The notes: a model not told the origin generated them from the letters alone. A stretch of 32,190 bases of DNA from JBEIFW01 sp046081125 (GCA_046081125.1 JBJTVH010000084.1:1-32190); one strand, 5' to 3'; counted from the first letter of the stretch, positions 15,427-25,064 are shown. Program-made: numbers and translations.

Positions 15427-17079
15427 ATGGGGACCATCACCGGGGCGGCGCTGCTCGCCCGTGAGCTCAAGCGTCAAGGCGTCGACTACCTGTTCGGGAT
15501 CGTCGGGTTCCCGGTGGTGCCGATCGCGATGGAGGCCCAGCGGGCCGGCATCACCTACATCGGCATGCGCAACGAGCAGGCGGCGTCGTACGCCGCGCAG
15601 GCGGCGTCGTACCTGACCGGCCGCCCCCAGGGCTGTCTGGTCGTGTCGGGCCCCGGCGTGGTCCACGCCCTGGCCGGGCTGGCCAACGCCAAGGAGAACT
15701 GTTGGCCGATGGTGCTGATCGGCGGGGCCTCTGCGATCACCCGGGACGGCATGGGCGATTTCCAGGAGGAGCACCAGGTCGAGATCTGCCGGCCGTGGTG
15801 CAAGTACTCGGCCCGGGTCGATTCGGTGGGGCGCATCCCCTACCTCGTCGAGCAGGCGGTGCGCACCTCGTGGTATGGCCGGCCGGGTCCGGCGTTCCTC
15901 GACCTGCCCGACGACGTGATCTCGGGCCGGGTCGACGACGCCGAGGTCCGCTCGGCGCCGGTGGTGGCCGACCCGCCCCGCACGCTGGCCGACCCCACGT
16001 CGATCACCGCAGCGCTCGACACCCTGAAAGCGGCCCAGAACCCGCTCGTGATCGTCGGCAAGGGCATGGCGTGGTCGCGTGCCGACAGCGAGGTGCGGCG
16101 CTTCGTGGACCACACCCAGCTGCCGTTCCTGGCCACCCCGATGGCCAAGGGGCTCGTGCCCGACGACCATCCGTTGTCGGTGGGCGGGGCGCGGACCTTC
16201 GCGCTGCAGCAGGCCGACGCGATCCTGCTGCTCGGGGCCCGGCTCAACTGGATCCTGCACTTCGGCCTGCCGCCGCGATTCCGGTCCGACGTCAAGGTCC
16301 TGCAACTCGATCCGCACGCCGACCAGATCTCCCACAACGTGGCGGCGCACGTCGCGCTCGTCGGCGACGGCAAGGCGGTGATGCAGCAGTTCCTGCAGCA
16401 GCTCGATGCCCAGCCCTGGCGGTACGAGGCCGACACGGCGTTCCGGGCCGGCATCGCCGAGAAGATCGCCGAGAACGAAGCGATGGTGGCCGCCCAGGCC
16501 GCCGACACCAGCGGCCCGATCAACTACTACAACGCCTTTCGCGAGGTGAAGGCGTTCCTGCGTCCCGACGACCTCGTCATCGGTGAGGGCGCCAACACCA
16601 TGGACATCGGCCGCACCCAGATGGCCAACGTGCACCCGCGCCACCGGCTCGACGCCGGCACGTACGGCACGATGGGTGTCGGGCTCGGCTTCGCCGTCGC
16701 CGCCGCCGTCACCAACCCGGGCCGCCGGGTGGTCGCGGTCGTCGGCGACTCGGCGTTCGGCTTCAGCGGCATGGAGTGCGAGACCATCTGCCGCTACGGG
16801 CTGCCGGTGACGGTCGTGGTGATGAACAACAACGGGATCGGCGGCGGCTCGGCCGAGTTCCCCGAGGGCCGGCCCAAGCCGCCCCACATGCTGCTGCCCG
16901 GAGCCCGCTACGAGCAGGTGATGCAGGCCTTCGGCGGTCGCGGCTGGTACTGCACCTCGATCGAGGAGGTCGGTCCGGCGCTCGCCGAGGCCGCCGCCGC
17001 GGGCGGGCCGGGCCTGGTGCACCTGGCGCTCGACCCGAACGCCGGGCGCAAGCCGCAGCAGTTCTCCTGGAAGACCTGA
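15427..17079 (+). CDS. ThDP-dependent 2-hydroxyacyl-CoA lyase-like enzyme (HACL1/oxalyl-CoA decarboxylase family)
   Basis: 550-residue thiamine-diphosphate enzyme with the usual PYR, central and PP domains. The N-terminal IGMRNEQAASYAA contains the ThDP-activating Glu50; SGPGVVHALAGLANA follows. The ThDP/Mg motif runs from GDSAFGFSGMECETICRY (440 on) to NNNG (467-470). I favour a 2-hydroxyacyl-CoA lyase over oxalyl-CoA decarboxylase because RNEQAA, CWPMVLIGG, FQEEHQVEICR and the following KYSAR resemble animal HACL1 more closely than oxalate-degrading enzymes, as I recall them. That reaction splits 2-hydroxyacyl-CoA into an aldehyde and formyl-CoA. No dedicated formyl-CoA transferase neighbour is adjacent. 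The mRNA is predicted leaderless. Confidence 0.85.
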   Translation: MGTITGAALLARELKRQGVDYLFGIVGFPVVPIAMEAQRAGITYIGMRNEQAASYAAQAASYLTGRPQGCLVVSGPGVVHALAGLANAKENCWPMVLIGGASAITRDGMGDFQEEHQVEICRPWCKYSARVDSVGRIPYLVEQAVRTSWYGRPGPAFLDLPDDVISGRVDDAEVRSAPVVADPPRTLADPTSITAALDTLKAAQNPLVIVGKGMAWSRADSEVRRFVDHTQLPFLATPMAKGLVPDDHPLSVGGARTFALQQADAILLLGARLNWILHFGLPPRFRSDVKVLQLDPHADQISHNVAAHVALVGDGKAVMQQFLQQLDAQPWRYEADTAFRAGIAEKIAENEAMVAAQAADTSGPINYYNAFREVKAFLRPDDLVIGEGANTMDIGRTQMANVHPRHRLDAGTYGTMGVGLGFAVAAAVTNPGRRVVAVVGDSAFGFSGMECETICRYGLPVTVVVMNNNGIGGGSAEFPEGRPKPPHMLLPGARYEQVMQAFGGRGWYCTSIEEVGPALAEAAAAGGPGLVHLALDPNAGRKPQQFSWKT

Positions 17080-17082
17080 CCG

Positions 17083-17130
17083 CGGCCCCGGCCCGGCCAG
17101 CGGCCCGGCCCCGGCCCGGCCCCGGCCCGG
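17083..17130. repeat. short tandem repeat of CCCCGGCCCGG between convergent genes
   Basis: Copies of the 11-mer lie at 17086, 17109 and 17120 in the 56-bp gap between the lyase and cysQ stop codons. The GGCC/CCGG content can fold into several GC hairpins, so a factor-assisted bidirectional terminator is possible. There is no T-run for a classical intrinsic terminator. Confidence 0.4.
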
Positions 17131-17135
17131 CTTGT

Positions 17136-17915
17136 CTACAGCTCGGGTACGTAGCCGCGCCGGTCACCCCAGAGGGCCTCGAGTGCCGGGCCGGCGAACT
17201 CGGGTCGGCAGATCAACAGATCAGGTGACCAGGCGTCGGCCTTGTTGTAGACCAGCGGGCTGCCGTCGATGCGGCTCACGTGCAGCCCGGCTGCGGTGGC
17301 CACCGCCACCGGCGCAGCGGTGTCCCACTCGTACATCCCGCCCGAGTGGGCGTAGATGTCGGCCTCGCCCATCAGCACCGCCATCGCCTTCACCCCGGCC
17401 GAACCCAGTCGGACGATCTCGGCGTCGAGGGCGTTCGCGATGATCACCGCTGCGTTCGTCGCCCGGGTGCGGCTCACGATGACCCGGGGCGGGGCGTCCT
17501 TGCGGGGCAAGGCCACGGGCGGCAGCGGCTCGGTGGCGAACGTTCGCCCGATCGAGGGCAGCGCCACGGCGGCCGCGGTCAGCGCGCCCCGCTCCCACAA
17601 CGCCACGTGGACCGCCCAGTCGCTTCGGCCGTCGGAATACTCGTTGGTGCCGTCGAGCGGGTCCACGATCCACACCCGCTCAGCCGACAGGCGCTTGCGG
17701 TCGTCGCGACCCTCCTCGGACAGCACGACGTCGTGGGGACGGGCCTCGGCGAGCGCTTGCACCAGGTAACGATGCGCCGTGACGTCACCGGTATCGCCCA
17801 CCTCCCAGTACGGCGCGCCCCGCCGTTCGAGATCGGTGCGGGTGCTGACGAGCAGCTCGCCGGCGGCGGCGGCCAGGCGCGCCGCTAGACGGTGGTCGTT
17901 CTCCGAGACGCTCAC
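17136..17915 (-). CDS. cysQ: 3'(2'),5'-bisphosphate nucleotidase / inositol-monophosphatase family (CysQ-like)
   Basis: 259-residue Mg-dependent, Li-sensitive phosphatase fold. Metal motifs are intact: LSEEGRDD (65-72), VDPLDGTNEYSDG (84-96) and YEWDTAAPVAVA (195-206). CysQ removes 3'-phosphoadenosine 5'-phosphate made in sulfate assimilation; inositol or fructose bisphosphatase activity is an alternative in actinobacteria. GTG 17915 is the only early start before the conserved region, without a Shine-Dalgarno. Its GTGA overlaps the stop of a 27-codon ORF that links it to the membrane-protein gene upstream. Last gene of the ettA operon. Confidence 0.85.
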   Translation of the reverse strand: MSVSENDHRLAARLAAAAGELLVSTRTDLERRGAPYWEVGDTGDVTAHRYLVQALAEARPHDVVLSEEGRDDRKRLSAERVWIVDPLDGTNEYSDGRSDWAVHVALWERGALTAAAVALPSIGRTFATEPLPPVALPRKDAPPRVIVSRTRATNAAVIIANALDAEIVRLGSAGVKAMAVLMGEADIYAHSGGMYEWDTAAPVAVATAAGLHVSRIDGSPLVYNKADAWSPDLLICRPEFAGPALEALWGDRRGYVPEL

Positions 17916-17995
17916 TGCGGCGCCCGTCCGGCGGGGATCCGTCCGGTGGCCGCTCGCTGCGGGAGGATTCCGGCTCGCAGCGTCGATGGCGTCAT
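17912..17995 (-). CDS. bridging 27-codon small ORF
   Basis: ATG 17995 overlaps the TGA of the upstream membrane-protein gene (ATGA), and its own TGA overlaps the GTG of cysQ (GTGA). It therefore spans the otherwise non-coding 76-bp gap with four-base overlaps at both ends. The peptide (MTPSTLRAGILPQ... ending GRAPQ) is basic and Pro/Arg-rich. About 20 of 26 codons end in G or C, lower than neighbouring genes, so coding support is weaker than its layout suggests. It may serve as a ribosome relay for cysQ. Confidence 0.35.
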   Translation of the reverse strand: MTPSTLRAGILPQRAATGRIPAGRAPQ

Positions 17996-18813
17996 GCGCC
18001 GCCCATCTTGCCAGTCCCGGTCCGTCGCGGCCCGCCCCACTGCCGGGCGACGGCCCCGAAGCTGCCGCGCGGGGCCTCCCCGCTGGCCACCTGGTCGAGC
18101 AGCCGCTCGAGCTCCCGGGCCGTCTCGCGCGCCCGGGCCCGGTGCCGGCCGGCGAGCAGACCGCCGGCGGCGACGGCCACCGGCGCCGCCACGAACGCCA
18201 CCGGGGCGACCAGGACGCCGAGCACGACCACGCCGGACAGCCCGGCGGCGCCCAGGGTCGCCCCGCCCGCCACGTAGCCGGACCGCCGGGCGCGGACGTC
18301 GGCTCGAAGGCGCACCAGTCGCTCGTCGCCGAGGTCGACCTGCTCCGCGCGGACCTCGGCGAGCTGGCCGAGACCGGCCTCCCCGACGAGCGACCCCACG
18401 CCGCGGCGCACCGCAGCCACCGGGTCCCGTCGCCGCTCCCACACCCCACGGTTCGACTGGATCGAGCGCCGCCGCAGCGCATGGGCCTTCTGGAGCCACA
18501 CGTCGAGCTCGCCGAGAGGATCGCCGGGAATCGACAGCGTCCGCTCGACGTCCACCTCGGCCGGTCCGGCGAGGACCTCGACCAACGACCGTCGTCGGGC
18601 CCGGCGCAGGGCTGGCGCAAGGAGCCCGGCGCGCTCTTCGGCGAGGGCACGTTCGAGCGCTCCCGACGGGATGCCGAGGTCGTCGGCCACCCGCCGCAGC
18701 ACCTCGACCTGGTCCACCCGGGGCAGGTCGTCGAGGGCCGGCTCGGCCAGTTCGAGGGCACGGCGCAGCACGCGGGCCCGGGCCTCGTCGTCGAGGGGGA
18801 CAGGGGCGGCCAC
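17992..18813 (-). CDS. hypothetical protein with C-terminal membrane hairpin
   Basis: 273-residue protein I do not recognise. Residues 1-65 are helical and charged (ARVLRRALELAEPALDDLP, ADDLGIPSGALERAL), like a small HTH- or SHOCT-type N-domain. A soluble Arg/Leu-rich region follows, with GDERLVRLRADVRARR. Two adjacent hydrophobic segments lie at about 182-228 (GATLGAAGLSGVVVLGVLV and VAFVAAPVAVAAGGLLAG), then a charged tail. GTG 18813 is preceded by AAGGA overlapping the ettA stop codon, so it is translated from the ettA mRNA. Function unknown. Confidence 0.7.
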   Translation of the reverse strand: MAAPVPLDDEARARVLRRALELAEPALDDLPRVDQVEVLRRVADDLGIPSGALERALAEERAGLLAPALRRARRRSLVEVLAGPAEVDVERTLSIPGDPLGELDVWLQKAHALRRRSIQSNRGVWERRRDPVAAVRRGVGSLVGEAGLGQLAEVRAEQVDLGDERLVRLRADVRARRSGYVAGGATLGAAGLSGVVVLGVLVAPVAFVAAPVAVAAGGLLAGRHRARARETARELERLLDQVASGEAPRGSFGAVARQWGGPRRTGTGKMGGA

Positions 18814-18823
18814 GCCGGATCCT

Positions 18824-20500
<1,677 letters not shown>

Positions 20501-20510
20501 GGGGCCCCCG

Positions 20511-20516
20511 AGGCTA
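20511..20516 (-). promoter_or_regulatory. -10 box TAGCCT of ettA
   Basis: TAGCCT on the minus strand, 10 bases before ATG 20500, predicting a leader of only about three bases. Confidence 0.4.
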
Positions 20517-20551
20517 CCGGCCGGTTGTGCGGGGGCCGGGGTCGGTGGTGC

Positions 20552-20557
20552 TACGTT
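20552..20557 (+). promoter_or_regulatory. -10 box TACGTT of the puuD-like operon
   Basis: TACGTT lies 43 bases before ATG 20601; the predicted leader of about 36 bases holds GGGGGAG (20587-20593) seven bases before the start. It drives the four-gene operon to 24613. Confidence 0.5.
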
Positions 20558-20600
20558 CCGCCGACAGGCACAGGCAGAGCACGTCCGGGGGAGCCAACCG

Positions 20601-21353
20601 ATGATCCTTGCTGCAGAGTCCTTCTTCAGCCGCGTAGGCATTTGGAACTTCGGGTTCCGGTGGTTGCACATCCTCGCCGGCATTGCGTGGATCGGACTGC
20701 TCTACTACTTCAACTTCGTGCAGGTGCCGGCCTTCGCCGAGTACGGCGACGAGGGTCGGGCTCGCAACTTCGCGATCGACAAGGTCGCCCGACGGGCGCT
20801 GTGGTGGTTCCGGTGGGCGGCGATCTCCACGTTCGTCACCGGGATCATCATCGTGGGCATCGCGGAGGGCTACTTCGAGGGTGGCCTGAAGATCGCCGGG
20901 AACTCCGGGATCCTCGCCGGCATGCTGCTCGGCACGATCATGATGCTGAATGTCTGGGGCGTGATCTGGCGCAACCAGAAAGTCGTGCTCGCCAACGCCG
21001 CGAACCTGATCGCCGGCGGCTCGGCCGATCCGGGGGCGGCCGCTGCGGGGCGGCGGGCGCTGATGGCCTCCCGTCAGAACGTCGTGTTCTCGGTGACGAT
21101 GCTGTGGTTCATGGTGTTCCGGGGCCACTCGCCCTACAGCACCTCCGAGCTGACCGGGGGCAAGCTCGCCCTGTTCTGGATCGTGTTCCTGGTCCTCGTC
21201 GCCGTGATGGAGCTCAACGCGCTCGGGTTGCTCCCGTGGAAGACGGAGGCCAAGAAGGGCCTCAATCTCATGTACGACACGGTCCGCAACGTGATCGTCG
21301 CGGCCTTTGTCTTCTGGGCGATCAACATGATCCTCTGGGAGATCATCAAGTAG
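20601..21353 (+). CDS. PuuD-like (urate oxidase N-terminal domain) membrane protein, no cytochrome domain
   Basis: 250-residue integral membrane protein with about six helices. FRWLHILAGIAWIGLLYYFNFVQVPAF (19-45) matches the opening of the urate-oxidase N-terminal domain of PuuD, a membrane urate hydroxylase that normally has eight helices plus a C-terminal cytochrome c domain. Here there is no CxxCH, and the protein ends after the helix NVIVAAFVFWAINMILWEIIK. The start ATG 20601 has a good Shine-Dalgarno. Urate oxidation is not supported by neighbours, which are CoA-transferases and a PhyH dioxygenase; a different redox or transport role is likely. Confidence 0.75.
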   Translation: MILAAESFFSRVGIWNFGFRWLHILAGIAWIGLLYYFNFVQVPAFAEYGDEGRARNFAIDKVARRALWWFRWAAISTFVTGIIIVGIAEGYFEGGLKIAGNSGILAGMLLGTIMMLNVWGVIWRNQKVVLANAANLIAGGSADPGAAAAGRRALMASRQNVVFSVTMLWFMVFRGHSPYSTSELTGGKLALFWIVFLVLVAVMELNALGLLPWKTEAKKGLNLMYDTVRNVIVAAFVFWAINMILWEIIK

Positions 21354-21363
21354 TCCCGGCGCC

Positions 21364-22608
21364 ATGCAAGGGAACGCATCGGGCCACCGGGGGGCACTCG
21401 GCCACCTGCGCATCTGCGATCTGTCCGGACAGCTCGCCGGTGCCGGCGCCACCCGGTTCCTGGCCGCCTTCGGCGCCCAGGTCATCCGGATCGAGGATCC
21501 GGTCACGCTCGGGTTGTGGGACATCGTGCGTCAGATGCCGCCGCTCATCGACGGCGACCGCACGCACGACGGTGGTTCGGGTTTCCTCAACCACAACGTC
21601 GAGAAGCTCGGCATCACGCTCAACCTGCGCACCGAGCGGGGCAAGGAGCTGTTGCGGGATCTCGTGCGGGTGAGCGACGCAGTCACGGAGAACTTCGCTG
21701 CCGGGGTGATGGAGCGGCTCGGCTTCGGCTACGAGGATCTCAAGGCGCTGAAGCCCGACATCGTCTACGTGTCGAACTGCGGGTTCGGCCACACCGGTCC
21801 GTACTCACGGTTCAAGTCGTGGGGGCCGATCGCCCAGGCGGTGTCCGGCATGACGTTCCAGTCGGGTCTGCCCGATCGGGAACCGGCGGGGTGGGGCTAC
21901 TCGTACATGGACCACACCGGCGCCTACATGATGGGCATCGCCCTGCTGTCGGCGCTCTACCACCGGGCCCGTACCGGCGAGGGGCAGTGGGTCGACCTGT
22001 CGTGCACCGAGGCCGGCGCCTCGCTCAACGGCCCTGCGGTCCTCGACGCCACCGTCAACGGTCGGCCGTTGCGCCGGCCCGGGATGCCGAACTCCAACCG
22101 CAGCGCCTCGCCGGCGATGGCGCCACACGGCGTGTACCCGGCCGCCGAAGACGACGCCTGGTTGGTGCTCGCCTGCCGGCACGACGACGACTGGGCCCGC
22201 CTGGCGCCGGTGCTCGGTATCGACGAGCCGGCCTGGTCGTCGGCGTCGGGTCGCCTCGCGGACCAGGACCGCCTCGACGCATCCCTGGCGGCATGGACGC
22301 AGTCCCGGCCGAGGGATGCCGCCGTCGCCGCAGTGCGCTCCGCGGGCGTGCCGGTGGCCCCGGTGCTGCGACCCTCGGAGCGGTCCGAGGAGCCGTCGAA
22401 CCTGGCCTGGGGCCTGTGGCCGACCGCGGTCCACGCCCGGCACGGCGCCCGTCGGGTCGACGGGGTGCCGGTGCACCTGTCGGCGACCGACTGGCGCATC
22501 GAGCGAGCGGGTCCGATGCTCGGCCAGGACAACGAGCGCGTGTTGTGCGGGCTGCTCGGTGTGTCCGCCGACGAGCTCGAGGAGCTACGAGCAACGGGGG
22601 TGATCTGA
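21364..22608 (+). CDS. CaiB/BaiF family CoA-transferase, catalytic-type subunit
   Basis: 414-residue class III CoA-transferase. The catalytic Asp is present at residue 183 in SYMDHTGAYMMG. Flanking features are typical: FLAAFGAQVIRIEDPVT near the N-terminus, LNLRTERGKELL, SNCGFGHTGPYSRFKSWGP, and TGEGQWVDLSCTEAG. The gene begins 10 bases after the PuuD-like stop and ends by overlapping the next CoA-transferase gene by one base (TGATG). A TAGTCC sequence at 21351-21356 with seven bases to the ATG is an imperfect internal promoter candidate. Likely the active subunit of a pair with the next protein. Confidence 0.85.
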   Translation: MQGNASGHRGALGHLRICDLSGQLAGAGATRFLAAFGAQVIRIEDPVTLGLWDIVRQMPPLIDGDRTHDGGSGFLNHNVEKLGITLNLRTERGKELLRDLVRVSDAVTENFAAGVMERLGFGYEDLKALKPDIVYVSNCGFGHTGPYSRFKSWGPIAQAVSGMTFQSGLPDREPAGWGYSYMDHTGAYMMGIALLSALYHRARTGEGQWVDLSCTEAGASLNGPAVLDATVNGRPLRRPGMPNSNRSASPAMAPHGVYPAAEDDAWLVLACRHDDDWARLAPVLGIDEPAWSSASGRLADQDRLDASLAAWTQSRPRDAAVAAVRSAGVPVAPVLRPSERSEEPSNLAWGLWPTAVHARHGARRVDGVPVHLSATDWRIERAGPMLGQDNERVLCGLLGVSADELEELRATGVI

Positions 22609-23795
22609 TGGGACCGCTCGCCGGGACGCGCGTCGTCGAGATCGCGCACGAGCGCGTGGCGTGGGCCGGCAAGCTGCTCGCCGAGCTCGGCGCCGACGTC
22701 GTCGTCGTGGAACCGCCGGGCGGCAGCGTCCAGCGCACGTACGGACCGTTCGTCGACGACGTGCCCGACCCCGAGCGGTCGCTGTGGTGGTGGCACTACC
22801 ACACCTCCAAGCAGGGGGTCGTGCTCGATCGGACCACAGCGGAGGGTCGTGCCGGGCTCGACCGGCTCGTCGCCACCGCCGACGTGGTGCTCGAGGGTGA
22901 GGTGCCCGGCACGTTCGCCATCGCCGGCCACGACCGGCTCGTGCACTGTTCGGTCACCCCGTTCGGCTCGCACGACCCCCGCTCGGCCGAGCCGTCGGTG
23001 GACCTGACGATCCTTGCGGCGGGTCCGGTGTGGATGTGCGGCTACGACGACCACTCCCTGCCGCCGGTGCGCGGCGGGGGCAACCAGGGGTTCCACACGG
23101 CGTCGCACTTCGCCGTGATGGGGGTGCTCACCGCGCTGCTGGCCCGGGAGGTCACCGGTGCCGGACAGCACGTCGACGTGAGCGCCTTCGCCGCCGCCAA
23201 CGTCACCACCGAGGTGGGCACCTACGGCTGGTTGATCGCCGGCATGGAGGTGTTCCGCCAGACCGGACGCCATGCCGGGGCCTCGCTGTCGATGCCCACG
23301 CAGCTGCGTTGCGCCGACGGCCGGTACGTCAACTCCGGCCTGGTGCCGCGCAGCGGCAAGGACTTCTCGCTGATGCTGCAGTGGCTCGACTCGACCGGGT
23401 TCGGCGAGGAGTTCCCGTTGCGGTTCCTCATGGAACTCGGCACCGAGAAGGGGATCATCAAGGGTGCCGACTTCCTCGAGGACCCGATGCTGCAGGAGAT
23501 CGTTGCGTCGGCGCGCGAGTTGCAGGCGTTCCTGGCCGGACGGTTGACGGCCTACGAGTTCTTCCGCACCGCCCAGCAGCACGGGGTGACCGCCGGGGTG
23601 ATCTACTCGCCCGAGGAGGTCCTCGAGGATCCGCACTTCGTCGCCCGGGGCTGGCCGGTGCCCGTCGAGCACGAGGAGCTCGGACGGACCGTCACCTATC
23701 CGGGCCAGCCGTACCGGTTCACGGCGACGCCGTGGGAGCTGCGGTCGCGTGCGCCCCGGATCGGCGAGCACCAGCACCTGGTGGGTGAGGCATGA
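22608..23795 (+). CDS. CaiB/BaiF family CoA-transferase-like subunit without catalytic Asp
   Basis: 395-residue class III CoA-transferase homologue (AELGADVVVVEPPGGSV at 25-41; TGAGQHVDVS; LEDPHFVARGW in the C-terminal half). Aligning its active-site region without gaps to the two other family members in this window, the catalytic Asp is replaced by Phe162 in NQGFHTASHF, while the following His-Thr is kept. It is therefore probably non-catalytic and pairs with the preceding protein, like two-subunit enzymes of this family. GGGGGTG precedes the ATG. Its stop overlaps the PhyH ATG (ATGA). Confidence 0.82.
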   Translation: MGPLAGTRVVEIAHERVAWAGKLLAELGADVVVVEPPGGSVQRTYGPFVDDVPDPERSLWWWHYHTSKQGVVLDRTTAEGRAGLDRLVATADVVLEGEVPGTFAIAGHDRLVHCSVTPFGSHDPRSAEPSVDLTILAAGPVWMCGYDDHSLPPVRGGGNQGFHTASHFAVMGVLTALLAREVTGAGQHVDVSAFAAANVTTEVGTYGWLIAGMEVFRQTGRHAGASLSMPTQLRCADGRYVNSGLVPRSGKDFSLMLQWLDSTGFGEEFPLRFLMELGTEKGIIKGADFLEDPMLQEIVASARELQAFLAGRLTAYEFFRTAQQHGVTAGVIYSPEEVLEDPHFVARGWPVPVEHEELGRTVTYPGQPYRFTATPWELRSRAPRIGEHQHLVGEA

Positions 23796-24613
23796 TCCGC
23801 CGGCTCGGCGGCAACCTCGGTCTGTACCGGGGCGACGCGCCCGAGGCGACCTCGCAGCTCGAAGCCGACGGCTACACCGTGCTGCGCGGGGCGTTGAGCG
23901 CCGAGGAGATCGCGGCGCTCAGCACCGAGATCCTCGACTGCTTCGCCGCAAGCGAGCCCGAACGGGGCCGGGTGGACCGCACCGAGTTCCGCTACGAGAT
24001 GTTGAACCGCTCCGCCGCCTGCCAGGCCGCAGTGGCGCACCCGAGGATCCTCGAGGTGATCGAGCCGCTGCTCGGCGACGACTGCCACGTGATCGCCAAC
24101 ACGGCATGGAACAACCCGCCCACCTTCGGCGGCGGGCCCTGGCACTGCGACGCCGGTCCCCACATCCCGCGGCCCGACGGGGTGCCGTGGGACGACCGGA
24201 TCCCGTACCCGGTGTTCGCGATCGGCGCCCACCTGCTGCTGCGCGACTGCCCGGAGGCCTGCGGGCCGACCGCCGTCGTTCCCGGGAGCCATCGATCCGG
24301 ACGCCTCGCGCCCCGGGACCGGATCCACGACCCGGATCTCGACTACGACGGTCGTCCTCCCGTGCTGCTCACCGGCGCCGCCGGTGATGTCGCGCTGTTC
24401 GTGTCCGACGCCTGGCATCGAGGGACGCCAGCCGGCCCAGGTGCCACCGGACGGTTGTTCCTCCAGGTCCACTACGGCCGCCGCGACATCGCTCAGCGGA
24501 TCCGCACCACGGCCGAGTCGCACCAGTTGTCGGGCGAAGCGGTCGATCGGGCGCTCACCCGCCGTGAGCGCACCATCGTCGGGCTGCACGACGCCTTCTT
24601 CTACGACGGCTGA
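23792..24613 (+). CDS. phytanoyl-CoA dioxygenase (PhyH) family protein
   Basis: 273-residue Fe(II)/2-oxoglutarate oxygenase of the PhyH family. The iron triad is His118-x-Asp120 (PWHCDAGPH) and His209 (DAWHRGTP). GPTAVVPGSHRSG (158-170) is the usual loop, and Arg221 (TGRLFLQVHYG) is the expected 2-oxoglutarate contact. The substrate of bacterial members varies; phytanoyl-CoA or another acyl-CoA is suggested by the two CoA-transferase homologues just upstream and the 2-hydroxyacyl-CoA lyase-like gene elsewhere in the window. It is translationally coupled to the previous gene by ATGA and ends the operon. Confidence 0.85.
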   Translation: MIRRLGGNLGLYRGDAPEATSQLEADGYTVLRGALSAEEIAALSTEILDCFAASEPERGRVDRTEFRYEMLNRSAACQAAVAHPRILEVIEPLLGDDCHVIANTAWNNPPTFGGGPWHCDAGPHIPRPDGVPWDDRIPYPVFAIGAHLLLRDCPEACGPTAVVPGSHRSGRLAPRDRIHDPDLDYDGRPPVLLTGAAGDVALFVSDAWHRGTPAGPGATGRLFLQVHYGRRDIAQRIRTTAESHQLSGEAVDRALTRRERTIVGLHDAFFYDG

Positions 24614-24661
24614 CGTAGCCGGACGCACCGCCGGTGGCCGGATGGCGCCGCCGGTGTCGGA

Positions 24662-25057
24662 TCAGGTGACGGTGAGCTTTGCGTTCATCGACGCTTCGTG
24701 GCCCGGCACGTCGCAGTAGACGTAGTAGACGCCGGCCTTGACCTCGTAGGTGCCCGTCGAGGAATCGCCCGGGCCGTCGGTGAGCTTGGGGCCGACCCGC
24801 GGCCCCTGCTTGGAGCCTTCCTTGAGCAGGAGAGTATGGGTCTGGTTGTCCTTGTTGACCTGTGCGATCACCACCCCGCCGGCCTTGGCCGCCACCGTGT
24901 ACTCGGTCTTGTCGAACTTGAGGCCGCCGGGGTCGGTGATCACGAGGTCCGCCGTGGCGACGTCGGCGCCGGAGGAGGAATCACCGCCACCGCAGCCGGC
25001 GAGGGCGCCGACGGCGAGCGCTGCGAGTCCGATGCCGATGAGGGGGGTCCGCATCAT
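24662..25057 (-). CDS. cupredoxin-like lipoprotein
   Basis: 131-residue secreted blue-copper-type protein. The N-terminus is a lipoprotein signal (MMRTPLIGIGLAALAVGA) with lipobox LAGC and Cys22, then a Gly/Ser linker. The type I copper ligands are all in place: His74 (NQTHTLL), Cys115, His120 and Met124 (YCDVPGHEASM). It probably acts as an extracytoplasmic electron carrier. The longer frame to 25129 lacks support; ATG 25057 is exactly seven bases after a TAGGGT -10 box, and the signal peptide starts there. Divergent from kgd; the partner redox enzyme is unknown. Confidence 0.87.
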   Translation of the reverse strand: MMRTPLIGIGLAALAVGALAGCGGGDSSSGADVATADLVITDPGGLKFDKTEYTVAAKAGGVVIAQVNKDNQTHTLLLKEGSKQGPRVGPKLTDGPGDSSTGTYEVKAGVYYVYCDVPGHEASMNAKLTVT

Positions 25058-25064
25058 GGCCGGC

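Noticed and set aside
15427..17079. Calling the ThDP enzyme an oxalyl-CoA decarboxylase paired with formyl-CoA transferase for oxalate use
   Set aside because: The N-terminal motifs (RNEQAA, FQEEHQVEICR, KYSAR) look closer to HACL1, and no class III CoA-transferase is adjacent to it. The oxalate route is not excluded but is less favoured.
17083..17130. GGCCCGG repeats as a CRISPR-like or phase-variable array
   Set aside because: Units are only 11 bases with no unique spacers and lie between two stop codons; a GC-rich convergent terminator region is a simpler reading.
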